Origin: Nicotiana tabacum
Lineage: Eukaryota; Streptophyta; Magnoliopsida; Solanales; Solanaceae
Assembly (NCBI RefSeq): GCF_000715075.1
Contig: NC_134080.1
Coordinates: forward strand, 32,964,758-33,028,757
Reading direction: 5' to 3'
Length of the DNA stretch: 64,000 bases
Under the pieces are notes generated by a model, which was not told the origin of the DNA, made no database searches, and was given only the letters and a program-made list of their open reading frames with translations. Both the position numbers and the translations under genes were made by a program. Of the stretch, positions 10,404-23,412 are shown one piece after another (positions within the stretch are counted from its first letter, which is position 1; each line of letters starts with the position of its first letter).

Positions 10404-11376
10404 ATTACGAAAAAATAAGTCCAATGAGAGGCTCAACGCGAGAAAGCTGGGGTTTGGGGAAATAAAGGGTCTTGCATCGCGAGGCTATCGCTCTAGGGCT
10501 CTCGTAAGCCAAAAAAGGATTGGGAATTTTAGAGAAATCATAGAGAGCTATTAAAGAGGGTGGTTTTGGAGTATATTTTACTAATGCTTGTAATTACATC
10601 CTGAAGTCGTGGATGCCACAAATTTTGAAGAAATCTTAAAGAGCACCAAAACTTTGGAAGCTAGGGTTTGAGGCAAAAAAAAAGGTAATTCTGCAATTGA
10701 TTATGATGTTTAGATAAGTTTGTTGAGTATGTTTGTGGGTAAAATTTCTTTTGAGCATGATATTGAAGTAACCCAAAAATGAGTCTTGTGAAGGAGATGA
10801 TGAATAATAAAATGGGGTTAAAGATTGAGCGGAATGATCACTCTAATAACTCTAATAGCTTAATATGGTATTGGATTTATGGCATGATTTATAGTATAAA
10901 TCAAAGGATGAGATTTGGATGGCTCGTCTCCAATGTACGAACCTTAAATGGGTGTTATTAGAATCATATGAACGAAATTTGATAGAGTGTGAATATTTAT
11001 GTAGATTGATTTGTTGTTGGATATATTGAGCGTGGTTTTTGACAATTTGGAAGACAAGGTCAAGGTAAGTTGAGATTTAGCTTCCCTTGAGGCACTTTCC
11101 TCAATATTCATGTCTAAATGCTTTAAAAAAATGTTAGAATATAAATGTGAGTTCGTACAAGCGAGCGAGCATACTCTCCCTACTTTATGAAACTTTACTT
11201 TGCGCTATCACATGAATTACATGTATGTGTTTTTTCTTTGTTTTGGAAAGATTTTTGCCTTGAGATTTAAAAATAGAACTATGAATGTATTAGACTTAAA
11301 TACATATTTGGCACCCTCCCCAAAGTTGTAACGAAATACCTTTTGACATTTCCAGAATATTTCCCCAATCGTGTTT
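10404..11376. other. Unassigned sequence
   Basis: No domain is recognisable in any frame. Short open frames (10779-10961 plus, 11217-11444 minus) lack supporting features. CATCGCGAGGC-like strings near 10485 resemble sequence at 11800-11820, so both may be pieces of one old repeat. Confidence 0.3.
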
Positions 11377-11688
11377 GAAAGACACCACCTTGGAGACGGG
11401 GAGTGCGTGAGAAGAAGAAGAATAAAGGAGAAGAAGAGAAACATACGTGATGAAGAAGCTTGAAGAAGAAAGAAGAATCGTTGATCTATTATGGCTGGGT
11501 CGACTTGAAGAAGAAAGAAGAAGAAATTGTTGAAAGCCCTAAGAAAGACACCACCTAGGAGACGTGGAGTGCGTGAGAGGAAGAAGAATAAAGGAGAAGA
11601 AGAGAAACATACCTGATGAAGAAGAAAGAAGAATCGTTGATCTATTATGGCTGGGTCGACTAGAAGAAGAAATTGCTGAAAGCCCTAA
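11377..11688. repeat. Tandem duplication, 166 and 146 bp
   Basis: 11377-11542 and 11543-11688 are two adjacent copies that begin GAAAGACACCACCT and end GAAAGCCCTAA. They are purine-rich (GAAGAAGAA) on the plus strand. The second copy has lost a GAAGAAGCTTGAAG-type block. The open frames crossing it are products of the GAA repeats. Confidence 0.8.
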
Positions 11689-12876
11689 TCGCTGGTCTTT
11701 TTCTTTTTTTCTTCCAAAAGCGACGCTACAGACGCCTCTCTCGACACAGGCAGAGGCGCTCGCCTTTTTGAAATCGCAACGCAATAGAGATAAATAGCAC
11801 TAGAGGCTCGCATCGCATCACACTATTAGCTTTAAGGGGAGCGCTATTTACATCCCTGATATATATTAAAGAATAATTCATGAGTCAATGAGTGCAAAAT
11901 TTCAAAATGGTCATAAGGACCAAAAAACATCACATATTTAAACTTAAATGTTTTGGGAGAACTTCAGTAACTGAGAGGATACTCGTTCCCAAGAGGAATT
12001 AACGCTTACCTAGAATCCACATATGCAGGTTAAGGATCATAGTCGTCCACTTTTGAATAAAAATGAGACACCCAAACTAGTCGAGACAAGTGTTTGAACG
12101 TCATGATGTACGCATGATAACTCTGATTTTATGTCGGTGAAACTCCTCAATAAAGTAAATTTATGTTATTACACGATAAAAGCCTATTGATGCAGTTTCA
12201 AATTATGAAATACTTATCAAAATAGTACATGGTTTTCGTTAATATTTATGTGAATTATTCTTGATGATTTGCTAATTATGCATGCATAGTTTTTCTAAAG
12301 TCTTGTCCCATGCATAATTTTTCTAGAGCCTTGACCCATCCTCATCGTATGGAGTCAATAACACTGAGTAAGTATAACAAGTTATAGTCACGTTGTTACA
12401 GGGCACTATGTTTCATACAAAGGTGGTGAGAATAGTTATATCGTGACTCTTCTCTAGTTTATTTTTTGTGAGAGCTACCACTATTATCAGCGGGTGCTAG
12501 CCGTGTTTGTCTATTCTTTTGCATACGTGAGTCATGTCTTGTGCAAATTGTATTTCATTCGTTCATTCATAGAAGTTCCATGATATACCCGCGGGATGTT
12601 TAGCTACATACATGAGTCCTTTATGATATTTTTTATAGTTTCATCATAATTTTCATACCATGTATGAGGCTTATATGTCATATTTATGATTAGGCCATTG
12701 AGTCTAATGTATTCTCATTTAAAAACATGCATAGTTATGTTTCATTATAATCAAAGTCCTAGGACCAATCTGAAAACATATTATTTCCTAAAAGCATAAC
12801 CGGTATGCAAGACCACTAAATATGAACTACAAATAACAAAATTTGGGTTGTAGCAACGTATTATAAGACAGCCTGT
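11689..12876. other. Unassigned, possibly old LTR sequence
   Basis: AT-rich, with no supported coding frame. The general texture between about 11880 and 12800 (short ATG/CAT-rich stretches, GCGGGTGCTAGCC) is reminiscent of gypsy LTRs, but no terminus or primer site is visible. Confidence 0.25.
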
Positions 12877-13045
12877 CCTATCAGATTAGCCGGTACAAAG
12901 AGGAAAAACGCTCGACTACCCCCCTACCCTACAACCCTAATGCTCGACCTTCACACCTTCATATCAAGAGCCATGTCCTCGAAAATCTGAAGTCGCGTCA
13001 TGTCCTGCCTGATCACCTCGCCCCAATACTTCTTGGGCCTCCCCA
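12877..13045 (-). mobile_element. RTE-clade LINE fragment
   Basis: The stretch TTCATATCAAGAGCCATGTCCTCG ... GCCCCAATACTTCTTGGGCC closely matches 5800-5893 in the RTE remnant at 5484-6545. On the minus strand it encodes the far C-terminal RPKKYWGEVIRQD-type region. It is short, with both ends truncated. Confidence 0.65.
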
Positions 13046-14840
13046 AAGAGGAAAAGACGAGAAAGAGAAAATGAAAAGGTAAGCCAGAGCAAGCAAATGA
13101 TCACTTACAAAGCTCAACAATACACAAACGCAATGAAAAAAATCCCCCCCCCCGGTTTATCGTACGAAGATAGCATAAACTAAAACATGATCCGTTGTCA
13201 TAGAAGCACTAAGCACTACGGGCTTTTTCAAAACATATCTTGTTCTTTAAATTATGTTTTTCTTTCCTTTCTTTGTTTATAATATCTTATATGATATTGC
13301 TCTTTTCTTTTGTTCTTTGTTTTGCTAGATACGAAGCAAAAACAAAGGAACCCTGTCCGGGGAAGCTCCAGCAATCTCACTGGGACGCCCAAACTTCTCA
13401 ATTGTGGACCAAAGCAAAATTATTTGTTAATAAACAAACGATTGACTTTGTATTTTGTATAAAACCCAAAAATTCTGATTAAATCATGATGTTGGAAATA
13501 CGTTATAGTACATATAACATGAGGCCCTCCAGAGAGAAAGAATTCTTTTTTCAAGGCTGCCAGTGGGTTGGGACCGAGCTCGTATGATTGTGACTAATCC
13601 AAAATATTGCGAAAAGCAATACTGAAATAGTGAATAAAGGCTGGAAAGGCACTGCTTTTGCCAGAAAACATTGTTTCGGTGACCGATGCCTCAAGAAATT
13701 TGTATGGGTCCGATCGGAAAAGATAGGCGACCAACACACAAGAAAAATCAAACTTGAAAGATGTCGAAAGAAGATCTCACGCGTGGCCGTTGATGTGTCA
13801 CTCTCGTCGAAACCGTAACCGCCAACGGCGCATGTTGGGTATTCTACCTAACACCTTGTTGGGGTTTGATTGCAGGTGATACGGGAACCTTGTGGTGATG
13901 TTGGATTTTGCGTCACAGAAACTGACTGGTAAATTGCACAATGAGGCTGTTTTATTCTCGGATGTCAGTAGAATAATGCACAACGGCCTTTTTCTCACTA
14001 CTACTCCGATATCATGTGAGAAATAGCACCAAAAAAATATATCATTGATATGTATTCACTACTATAATACATGAGCCCTAATTATCTATACTCTATACAA
14101 TGCATATACAACTACTTCAAAGTGGGACACAAAACATAAGCTATCTAACAATACATGCACTAAAGTGAACTTAAAAGATGCATTAGCATCGATATTTTCA
14201 TTTTAATTGAGTAAAGCCAATACTTTATCGTCTTTTTACCTGATAAAACTTTGACTTGCAGCTCGAGAACCAGTTAACTAACCACCTTAATCCGTGCTAT
14301 TATGCATGTTCCATACAACTATGAACTCATCTTTGTTGAAAAAGTATCGATGTTAAGACTTGACACCTTAATCCTAACCGCATCATTTTACAAGAGCATT
14401 ATACTCTATTTGCTTTATTTTTGTGACACTCTTTCCTTTTCAATCTATTCTAAAAAGAAGAATTTTTATATAAAGCAATTCAACTATAAAATTTCATTTT
14501 TCCTTTATGACATAATTGTATAGCTACAGAGATATTATGACATGTTTAAGATCACAAGTTTTAAAAGTATTCCTTTCTTTTTTTTGGAGAGCTATCAATA
14601 GAGTATTGCCAGATATTGTTAGATCGAAAGACCTTACACCATATTAGAGCTTAGATGTTGTTCAAGATATTTTAACTAGAGGTATTTTAAAATATTTTTT
14701 TAAGAAAAACTAGGAAATCTAATATGTTGTTCTACACATTTTACTAAGGCTATACTTGATATGATATCCCAAATTGTATATGTTATGCATTTTTTCATAA
14801 ATCTTGCCCTTTCTTCTTGAAGGGGGTCGCTTATTCTTAC
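13046..14840. other. Unassigned sequence, no gene supported
   Basis: There are several open frames of 60-80 codons (13240-13482, 13551-13751, 13630-13818, 13798-13998, 14302-14523), none with a recognisable domain or consistent codon character. A short C run lies at 13147-13155. 13560-13990 is less AT-rich than its surroundings and could be a remnant of host or element sequence, but I cannot identify it. Confidence 0.3.
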
Positions 14841-15362
14841 TAAGAACATTGTCATACTCACATTTCTCCGTTGTAAATTTTTCATTACTTACATATGCAA
14901 GTGCTATTTGTGACGGCGATGTGAGCTAGACTTCTCTCCACCCCACTTTGCTTTGGTGACCCCCACTACATCATTAGGTAGAAGCATTGATTTAATTGAT
15001 TCTTTTGCATAACTGGATTGCTTCCGGAGCATTTCTACTCTTTTGCACATCCTTAGAGGCTTTAAAGACAATATGTGAAGTGTATAAATAATATTTGGGC
15101 AGTAATATGATGTATATTCCTTGTTAGGCAACATTTTAATTTGCTTAATTTGAGGCGTGTGAGCCACTTTATGGTTTCATGATTTCATTTTTATGTATTT
15201 TGTTGTATGATAATATTGGGACGCCCGGTTCCCCATAATTCTTATAAAAGGAATATGTCAACATAATGGGTAGGGTTTCTCTATACGTACTTAGATTCCC
15301 CACTTAGAGTTCGGGCGTCGATCACGTGACTCTGCGGGATTGAGGCGTGACAAGCAATTAAC
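14841..15362. other. LTR-end-like sequence of a gypsy element
   Basis: The block ends with GATTGAGGCGTGACAAGC at about 15336-15353, matching the style of the LTR ends at 4860-5190 (GGCGTGACAAGC). The upstream stretch GACGCCCGGTTCCCC and an ATAAAAGGAA string would fit an LTR, but its left boundary is not visible. Confidence 0.35.
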
Positions 15363-17465
15363 ATAACAACAACAACAACAACAACTACGCCTCAGTCTCA
15401 AACAAGTTGGGGTCTACCATATAAATTCTCATTTTGCATTTAATCTCAACTTATGTAACAATCATTATACCAATTAAAATAAAAATGAAAACTAAGTTAA
15501 ATATATAAAAATAATGTGTAATAATAATAACAATAACAATAACAATAATAATGTTAGAACTTCTCTAACAAACTAAAACCAATTCTCAACAAGTAGATAT
15601 TACCAATATAGATCTTTTTCCTTTATTTTTAGTAAAGTTTGAATTAATGTCAAGAATTTGTAAATCTTTCGAGATGACTTTCTCTATGACATTTTAAGTC
15701 TATCCCATTCTCTTTTAGCACCTTCTCTCACCATAGGTTCACACATGTACCGGTGCATTCATAGGTCGACGCGGGATATGACCAAACCATCTAAAGTGAC
15801 CTTCTCTCGTTTTATTCTTAATGTGTGCTACATGCATCTTTTAGCGAATGTAATATTTTTAATCTTATATGTTACTCTTGTATGATCGCACATCCATCAC
15901 ATCATCTAATCTATGCAACACTCATCTTGTAGATATGCTGGACTTTAACGGCCTATCATTTACTACCATACAACATTGTCAGTGTTATAGTTGTTCTATA
16001 ATTTATCTTTCACTTCGAGTGGCATTCATCGATCACAAAACATCCTAATGGCACTTCTCCATTTCAACTATCCAATTTTAATGCTATGAGTAACATCTTC
16101 ATCCATCATTCCATTTATTTGTATTCAGTCTTCTATTTATTCTAAACCCCTTACTCTCTAGAGTGTTTCTCCATTGTTCAAGCTTTTGGTTAATACCCTT
16201 GGTTGGTTTGGTCGATTAACATAATATTATTCGCAAATAGCATACACCATGAAAGCTCATCTTGTATTGTTTTGGCGAGCTCATACATAACTAGGGTAAA
16301 CAAGTAGGGGGCTCAATGTCGATCCCTAGTGCAGACCCATTCTTGAAAATTCTTTTGTAGTTTTGTATCTCCTGCTACTATTCTCGTGCTAGTGATGACT
16401 CCTTCATACATGTCCTCTATGGCATTTATATATTTAATATGAATTTCTTTCTTCCCGTCACACATCAACAATCTTTCATGGTACTATATTATTTACTTTC
16501 TCTAAGTTAATAAACACCATGTATAGATCTTTCTCTCTTTTGAGATAAATTTGCATCAATTATCTTAGTAAGAATATAGCCTCTATAGCAAATCTACGGG
16601 GTAGAAATCCAAACATATTCTCTGTCACTCTTGCCGTGTTCCTAAATTTACGCTACATTACTTTTTCCCAGAGTTTTATCGTATGATTTATGAGTTTAAT
16701 GCCACAATAGTTCATACAACTTTGAATATCTTCTTTATTATTATAAATTAGAATCAGGGTTATCTTCCTCCACTCACAAGCTACCACTTTTTAGTATAGT
16801 ATTGAATAGCTTGGTGAGTCATTCTGCTTCAACCTCTCCAAAACACTTCCTAACGTCTATAGGGACATTAGCTAGACCTAAAGCTTTTCTGGTCTTCTTA
16901 ATTTTCATGGCATCATTTACTTGTGTTGGTCAAATTCAACGAGTGTAGCTAAGATTTCTATCATACACAAATATGTAGAGGTCAAAAAGGTTATTCTCTT
17001 GGTTCGAGTTGAAAACAACTTGAGCTAATAGTTTATCATCTCTTCTTGACCTCGTTGTCTCTATCAAAACTTGTTGAGAATCGTCTTTAATACACTTCAC
17101 CTGGTTTAAATCCTAACTCTTCTTCTCTCTTAGGAGTTCTAGTTTAAACATTTCTTCCTCCTTTTCTTGTGTCCCTAGATTTTGATACGTTCCATCTAGA
17201 GTTCTCCCTCGAGATTTACTAGTAGCCTTCTTAGCTCTCTTGTACTCTTCAAATGCTTCTCCATCTTTTGCTTTTGGCAACTTTCTATAACACTCTCTTT
17301 TAATTTAATAACTCTTTGTATCTTCTCATTCCCCTACCAGGATTTATGCCGTTGAGGTACTTGACCTAACACTTCAATTGCTACTTTTTCAACACAACCT
17401 GATATTTCCTTCCGCACTAATTATACTCAATTATTGTTATGCTAAGTAATAGCAGAAGCTCCTTC
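15363..17465 (-). mobile_element. RTE-type LINE, highly decayed, minus strand
   Basis: The 3' end is marked by CAACAACAACAACAAC at 15369-15387 (TTG tail on the minus strand), then CTACGCCTCAGTCTCAAACAAGTTGGGGT, the conserved RTE 3' end. Reading leftwards from 17465, scattered pieces of reverse transcriptase can be followed on the minus strand; for example the complement of 16310-16340 covers the GSALGPYLFAL-like region. Frameshifts and stops are everywhere. It is a second, older RTE copy, longer than the one at 5484-6545. Confidence 0.6.
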
Positions 17466-17484
17466 TTTGTCTGCTATTAATTCT

Positions 17485-17660
17485 TTAGTCGATACAACAA
17501 CAACAAAAAAAAAATCAAGAGTAATCACACAAGTGAGGTACGGGAGGGTAGTTTGTACACAACCTTACCCCCACCACCTTATGAAGGTAGAGATATTGTT
17601 TCTGATAGACCCGCGGCTCAGGAAAAGCATAGTCACAATATTGTTAAAAAGAAATATAAT
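17485..17660 (-). repeat. SINE or LINE tail with TTG/T run
   Basis: It begins with ACAACAACAACAAAAAAAA and CACACAAGTGAGGTACGGGAGGGTAG, then CCTTACCCCCACCACCTTATGAAGGTAGAG and GATAGACCCGCGGCTCA. This is the same tail as 5484-5620, again in minus orientation. The left side adjoins the decayed RTE LINE. Confidence 0.55.
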
Positions 17661-18657
17661 AATGGATAAACCACGAAAAGAAAACAGTAACACGAAGTGG
17701 TACCAACAAAAGCAAGAAACCTAACAATTCAACAACAACGCCATTCATATACTTTCTGGGTATCTTCGCAATGGAATTGACAGGTGCACGCACAAGTTAT
17801 GGAGCATGAAGTTATTGAAAAAACAAGTTATAAACTTATAATCCCCCCTACACAAGGAAATATGAACATGGGAAGGAACATATAAATGTACTAGTTGTAT
17901 AATCCACAATTGCTTGAATCTCGAGAAGTCCTTCACCTTTGATCATTTCAAGAGAAAAGATAAGTCTTCATATGTCAGTTATACTTTGTTAGGGGCTGTG
18001 TCCATCCATTTCCTTAGAAAAGAATAGAAGAGTTCTTGTGACTCGACTACATATCACATCCATGAAAGCACTTTAAGTGTAAGATATTTAATTATGTCAA
18101 ATATAGTTTGACTTTGACATTTATCTCTTTCAGTGGCTCTCTCATGATATTCTGGACCAACTCCTTTAACCTCGAGCGAAAATTCTCAATTGCCTCAATC
18201 CTTTTGAAATAGATTATATTGGTTTTAAATATCATGAATATCCTCTGCCTTCTAGAAAAGATCCTCATATGATACTCCCCGTTCGAGATCCCAGTTTATG
18301 AAAATTGGATCCTTAATCTTATCCTCGGCATCGGCATATTCAAGTTATTAGGTGATATCGACCAGGACAAGATCCAAAGATGCTTTCTTGAGGGTAAAAA
18401 GTATTAAGAAAAAATAACGACTTAAAGAAACTATTCATTTCCTAAAGAATACAAATGTTCGCAAATTAAGTAGGAGAGAAGCAAACTAAAGAATTATGAT
18501 TGCTTGTGCAACTAAAATTAATGTTGTCAAAGCGACTTTTGGAGTTTAGAAATCAATACATTGCCAAACTTTTGGAGTTAAATTAGAGCATCAACTTGTT
18601 GCTTCACTGTAAAATTGAAAATATCTAAACTATTTGAAAAATTAAGAGGTGAACAAC
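17661..18657. other. Unassigned sequence
   Basis: No supported gene, RNA or repeat structure. The short open frame at 17745-17936 shows no domain. Confidence 0.3.
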
Positions 18658-19818
18658 AGTGTTGTCAAAGACGCACTTAAAGCGCGCTTAAGCCTTGAAG
18701 CAAGACGCAAAACGTGTTGAACGCTTTGCCTCGCTTAGCGGGTGGTTCAACGTCATCAACAAGGCTCTAGGACATACTTTTCCTTGCTATGAGTGTCATC
18801 CTGAGGAGGCGATACTAAACAATTGAAATTTTACTTTATTGCAATTTTTCAATTTCTTTGTCCATATGTTGTTTATTCATGCTTACTAGTAATAGGGTAC
18901 GCGCATTGCGCGTGTAGTCATGTCAATGAATATAAAATTCTTAAAAATTACATAAATATTATATTAATGTGCCTTGAATTATAAAATAAAATTAAATGAA
19001 AGCCTTTAATATATATAGATAGATAGATAGATAGATAGATATTACAACATAAGCAAAATCTTATTCAATTTTAAATTTCTAATATTAGGAGTCCTACATA
19101 ATTCAAATAGAAAAATTTAATAAAAAATTTAGGTACTTAAAGAAATAAATAATTATTTTAATTTACTGTACATTATTAGATCTTTTTGGAATAAAACTTG
19201 GTCAACAAACAGCTTTGTGAAATTACATAATTATAATCTTTATAATTTGTTTGTTTTATCTGTCATTCACCTAATTATACATTATGCTTCTAGAAAATAA
19301 TATAGAATATCAAATACATTATTTATATATTCTATACATATTTATTAATACGTTATTACTATTATTACTTTTAGTAAAAGAAAACATAACGTTTACTCCT
19401 GTATCATATATACAAATACTATTTTAGGAGCTATTTCAATCCTAGTTTTATTATTATTAATATTTATGATTTTGAAGCCAATAAATTTCAAAATATTAGG
19501 AAAATAAATGAATAAATACTCCTACATATTAGGAAAATAATTAAATGACTATTTCTAAATATTAGTAAAATCTAATGACTATTTTGTCCATTATGAACTA
19601 TATTTTAAAAGGGTAAAAAAGGCGAACGACATTTCGCTAAGGGCCTTCGTGCTTTTAATATAGTATAGATAATTATTAATCTTGGACTACACATACATAA
19701 TCATATTTTTTCTCCTTTTGCGTCTTGCTTCATAAAAGCCCACGCTTTATTTGCGCTTTTTACTTAAAACCCCAATGGACCTTAGAGGTTTTATCCGCTT
19801 TTCGCCTTTGATAACACT
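18658..19818. mobile_element. hAT-like non-autonomous element interrupted by a Helitron
   Basis: The left end AGTGTTGTCAAAGACG and right end CGCCTTTGATAACACT are inverted copies with two differences. Inner GCGCTTAAGC and GCGCTTTTTACTT blocks are near-symmetric. The flanks GTGAACAA and GTGAAAAA could be a degraded 8-bp duplication, as hAT elements make. Without the Helitron the element is about 375 bp. It encodes nothing. Confidence 0.6.
18886..19669 (-). mobile_element. Non-autonomous Helitron, 784 bp
   Basis: On the minus strand it starts TCTATACTATATTAAAAG at 19669, the usual 5' form of plant Helitrons, and ends CTAG at 18886. A perfect 6-bp hairpin (ACGCGC at 18899-18904, ATT loop, GCGCGT at 18908-18913) lies just before that 3' end. 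It sits between A (18885) and T (19670), the expected AT target. There is no Rep/helicase coding. It contains a short GATA repeat at about 19016-19040. Confidence 0.85.
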
Positions 19819-19938
19819 AGTGAAAAACTAATACTGCAGAAAGATAACTTTAAAACTTTTAGTGGATACACAATGACATGAATTTTAGGTAAGTGAGAGT
19901 CAACTCCTTAGACCGAGCCGGAACCCGTCCCTTCTATT

Positions 19939-22900
19939 ATGAAAGAAGAAGACATTGTAGAGTTGAAAGTTAGGTGGGGGGTCCCTGGTTACGTTGACAT
20001 GCGACCGACGATAGGGAACGACATAGTTCATTTCGACCGTCCTGGGTACTGCGTGTTTTACGCCTACCCCTTTCTTATTGGATACACATTTCCTCTCCCT
20101 TTCCTGGTGGTAGATTTCTGCCGTTTTTACGAGGTATGCCCCGCCCAACTTTCGCCATACCTGTACAAGTTGTTCCTTATGTTGCTCAAGTTTGCGGAAC
20201 CTCCCCGGTCGTGAGATCACTTTGGATCACATGCTCAATATCTTCGCCCCTCAGCTTATCCGCGGCACGATGCTTCACATGCATCCTCGGGGGTCGAAGA
20301 GTCTGGTGGTGAAAATGGACGATAGGGCTAACCGTCGTTTCTACGAGAATTATTTCTATGTGCGGACTGAGCACATTGTGGCAGATCCAACGGGGTTCCC
20401 TGAGAAGTGGAACTTTGCACGTAAGTTTCTTATGTTTTTAGTCGGAGATATATCCGACCATTTTCTGTTACAGTACTAAACCCTGTTATGTCTCTGCAGC
20501 CGAGAAATTGCCTCCTCCATCTGTCGAAGGTATCCGCGAGTGGGTGAGCGCCATCCTTCCCCATACGGCGAGGGTTCGCACCTGGTCGGCCTTTTATGAA
20601 AAATTTGGACGCAGGCCCCTTACAGGTGAGATGTCGTTTCTGTTTGCTATTTTTTTTTTTCTCTTTTCACTTAGTTTCTTATATGATGTTTGTCGATGCC
20701 AGGGAGAGCGCGGAGAGCAAGGGCTCCTCCATTGGCTTTTCGTCAGCTGGCATTGTCAGCTCGCCCTATTGCAGCACCGGCCGCTCGGCCTTCGTCGAGG
20801 GTTGCTTCAGTCGAGTTGACAGCTGTGGTTATTCCTGCGGAGGCCACTTCTCAAACTGAGGTTTCGACTCGTGTTGCTCGTCCGACGGGTGAGTCTCCCC
20901 GTGCTGAGGAAGAAGAAGGGTCATCCAAAAGGCGGCGAGTGGAATTCGAGGCAGCCCCTCTGACTGTGATTCACCTGGACGACTCACCCTCGATAGGATC
21001 TGCGGCGGGGGTTGGCATTGCCTCGCCCGTAGAGATGGAGACAGCCGTCGTATCTGCCCCATCAACGGAGATTCCCAGTACTGTCGTTGATCAGCAACCT
21101 GCCACGACGGGGGGCCAGATTTTCGAGGCTGCCGTTGTGGTTTCGGATGTACCCTTCGTCCTTCGTACCTGGTCGTGCCTCCTCATCAGCTGCTGAAAGA
21201 GGAAATGGCGTTGTTGTCGATGACTATGAATCCGAGTCAGACCTCAATCCTAACGATGTTAGGATGTTTGAGGAGGGTATTACCCACTCGGTGGTTCGTG
21301 CGGGAGGACCGGCCCGTATTCTTGAGATTTCTTCGGATGGTAATCTCCTGGGGGACACGGAGGATCTGGTGCCACAGTTCGACATTTTGTGTTCTGTTGT
21401 CGAGAACGAGGCTCTCCGGAACGTTCCAAATATCGATTTGATGAATGAGGTGGCCGCTATGGGCTTGAGAGTATGTTGCACTTTTCTTTTATACTTCTCT
21501 CATTTTTTCTTGTTGATATGGCTTTAACTCGTCTTCTCGTCTTTCAGACGTACATGGTGGAAGTGGAGAGTATGCGCAGGACCGACATTCGGGCCAAGAT
21601 TTTCATGAAGACGTTGGAAAAGTATCGACGCTATCGCAACAAGTGCAGTGAGATGCACGAGCGACTGAGGGAGAATCCTAGTGCTCAATCCCTTGGCGAG
21701 GAATTGGAGAAAAGAGATCAGCAGTTGATGGAGGCCAGTGTTCATGGTTCAGTTTGGATCGGTTTTTCCCTAAAAAGAAACCAAACCAAGTAAGTCGGTT
21801 TTTCAAATATTAGAACCAAACCAATTAAGTCAGTTTTCTCAATTCGGTTTATGTCGATTTTTCAGTTTTTTCGGTTATTTGTCGGTTTTTTCTTAAATAT
21901 AAGACATACACTACCAAACACATGTTCTGGCGACCACATTTCAATGTAACACTATCAAATCAATTGCCCTTTGAGAAATCTATTATTTAACAAGATATAT
22001 TGATGATAATTGAATCAAATAGTGATGGATAATTTAAGGACTCAATTAAAAATATATTATTTTTAACACAAAATAGATTGTTACACTAAACAAAAGAAAA
22101 CTACAAATCAAACTAGAATGTAAAGGTAAAGAACTATATTAAAAGTGCAAACTATTAATATTTACCATAAATTTTTTGAAACTTTGTATAAAAATATGCA
22201 TATATGTAGGTGTAATAATAAATTTGAAATAGCTACTCCTATAGTCGGTTCGGTTCAATTTTTTTTTATTAAAACCAAAACCAAACCAAATTTGGACGGT
22301 TTTTAAAATTCAAAACCAAAACCAAACCAAACCAAAAAGTATCGATTTTTTTGGTCGGTTTGGTTCGGTTTTTCGGGTTTTAATGAACACCCCTACGCAG
22401 GAACAGTGTGCTCGAAGAGCAACTTCGCGCGAAGGATGAAGAGCTCGAGGTGGGAAAAGGGAGTGTGACTATCTGCAGGGGAGACTGAGGTCAATGCTGG
22501 CCAAGATGGATCAGAATCTCATCAAGGTCGAGGCGATGAGTGCAGAGTGGATGGGAAAGATGGCAGAGTTGGAGAGAAAGGTCGCCGGGTTGGAGAGAAT
22601 CGAGAGTGCCTGGTCTGCGACTTCAGCAAGGGCGGCGGCCTTAGAGAACACTATATGCGTCCTCCAGTCCGAGCAGGAGTCGGAGAGAGCGACGGCAACG
22701 CTAATGGAGGCGAGGCTTGAGGAGCGCATTGATGAGATCGACCGGGAAGCTTCGACCTTAGGTGATCGGGTCACGACTCTTGAGGCTGAAAAGGAACGAC
22801 TGTTGGCTCAGATTGAGTCTTCCTCTGCCACTGTTCCCCGCCGCTTACACGAGCTTTGGGTTCATGCTGAAGCTCAGCGAGATATATACAAGAGTTTGGG

Positions 22901-23075
22901 GGAGGCGGGCAATGTTACTGAGGCCGCATATGAAGAAGCACGAGCAAAGGTGCGAGAGGCTCGTGTCAACTGTGGTTATGACTCTGCGATTCCGGAGGCC
23001 GAGGAGGGCGCGGATGATGAGGGTGGGCTTCCTGGATATGATGGCGATGATGGTGGCGGTGATGACGCCGAGTGA
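19939..23075 (+). pseudogene. Spliced 'putative gypsy-type transposon' gene (Transposase_28-like), broken
   Basis: This is a plus-strand gene in at least four exons: 19939-20420, 20500-20625, 20703-21470 and 21548-23075. Each junction has GT/AG ends, and the first two keep frame (FA|PEK; LT|GRAR). Exon 1 (VFYAYPFLIGYTFPLPFLVVDFCRFYEVCPAQLSP) resembles the plant Transposase_28 family (PF04195). Exon 3 is Ala/Ser/Pro-rich. The end is coiled-coil followed by an acidic tail (EEGADDEGG ... DDAE). It is damaged by frameshifts near 20200, 21165 and 22460 and by a small element inserted at 21738-22394. It runs antisense to the surrounding minus-strand Tat-like fragment, as some additional ORFs in Tat elements do. 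Function unknown. Confidence 0.65.
21738..22394. mobile_element. Small inverted-repeat element, copy 1, inside exon 4
   Basis: The left end GTGTTCATGGTTCAGTTTGG and right end AATGAACACCCCT are complementary. Subterminal AACCAAACC and GGTTTGGTT blocks make long AT/GT-rich arms. About 657 bp, closely similar over its full length to 24871-25553. It splits the coding sequence between QLMEA and NSVLEEQLRAKD, so it landed in an exon. Confidence 0.8.
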
Positions 23076-23412
23076 AATAATGCTGTCTTAGTTTGTTTTC
23101 TGTTTGCTTTTTTTTTATTCATCATAGGTTGTCGTTGTTCCTTTCTTTTTTTTTTTTTCTTTTTTTAAATTGTTGGCTTGGGTTGTATGTAATCTGCGAC
23201 CGTTAGCGCGGTGACTTTGTATAAAGAAGAAATTTTTCGTTGCTATCTACCTTGTACTTTATCTTTGCTTTCGCTTTTCGTGATTTTGGTACGGGATAGA
23301 TTCCTGTATGGCGAGTCCCGGTCTTTCCTTCCCTTTTTGTTTTCTGACGGCGCTTGGCCTTAGATGTATTTCGAACTTTTCTATTTGGCGATGGCTCGCG
23401 GCCCTAAAGAGT
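23076..23412. other. 3' flank of the antisense gene
   Basis: T-rich sequence after the stop codon at 23073-23075, running into the first tandem unit. No other gene. A possible 3' UTR. Confidence 0.4.
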
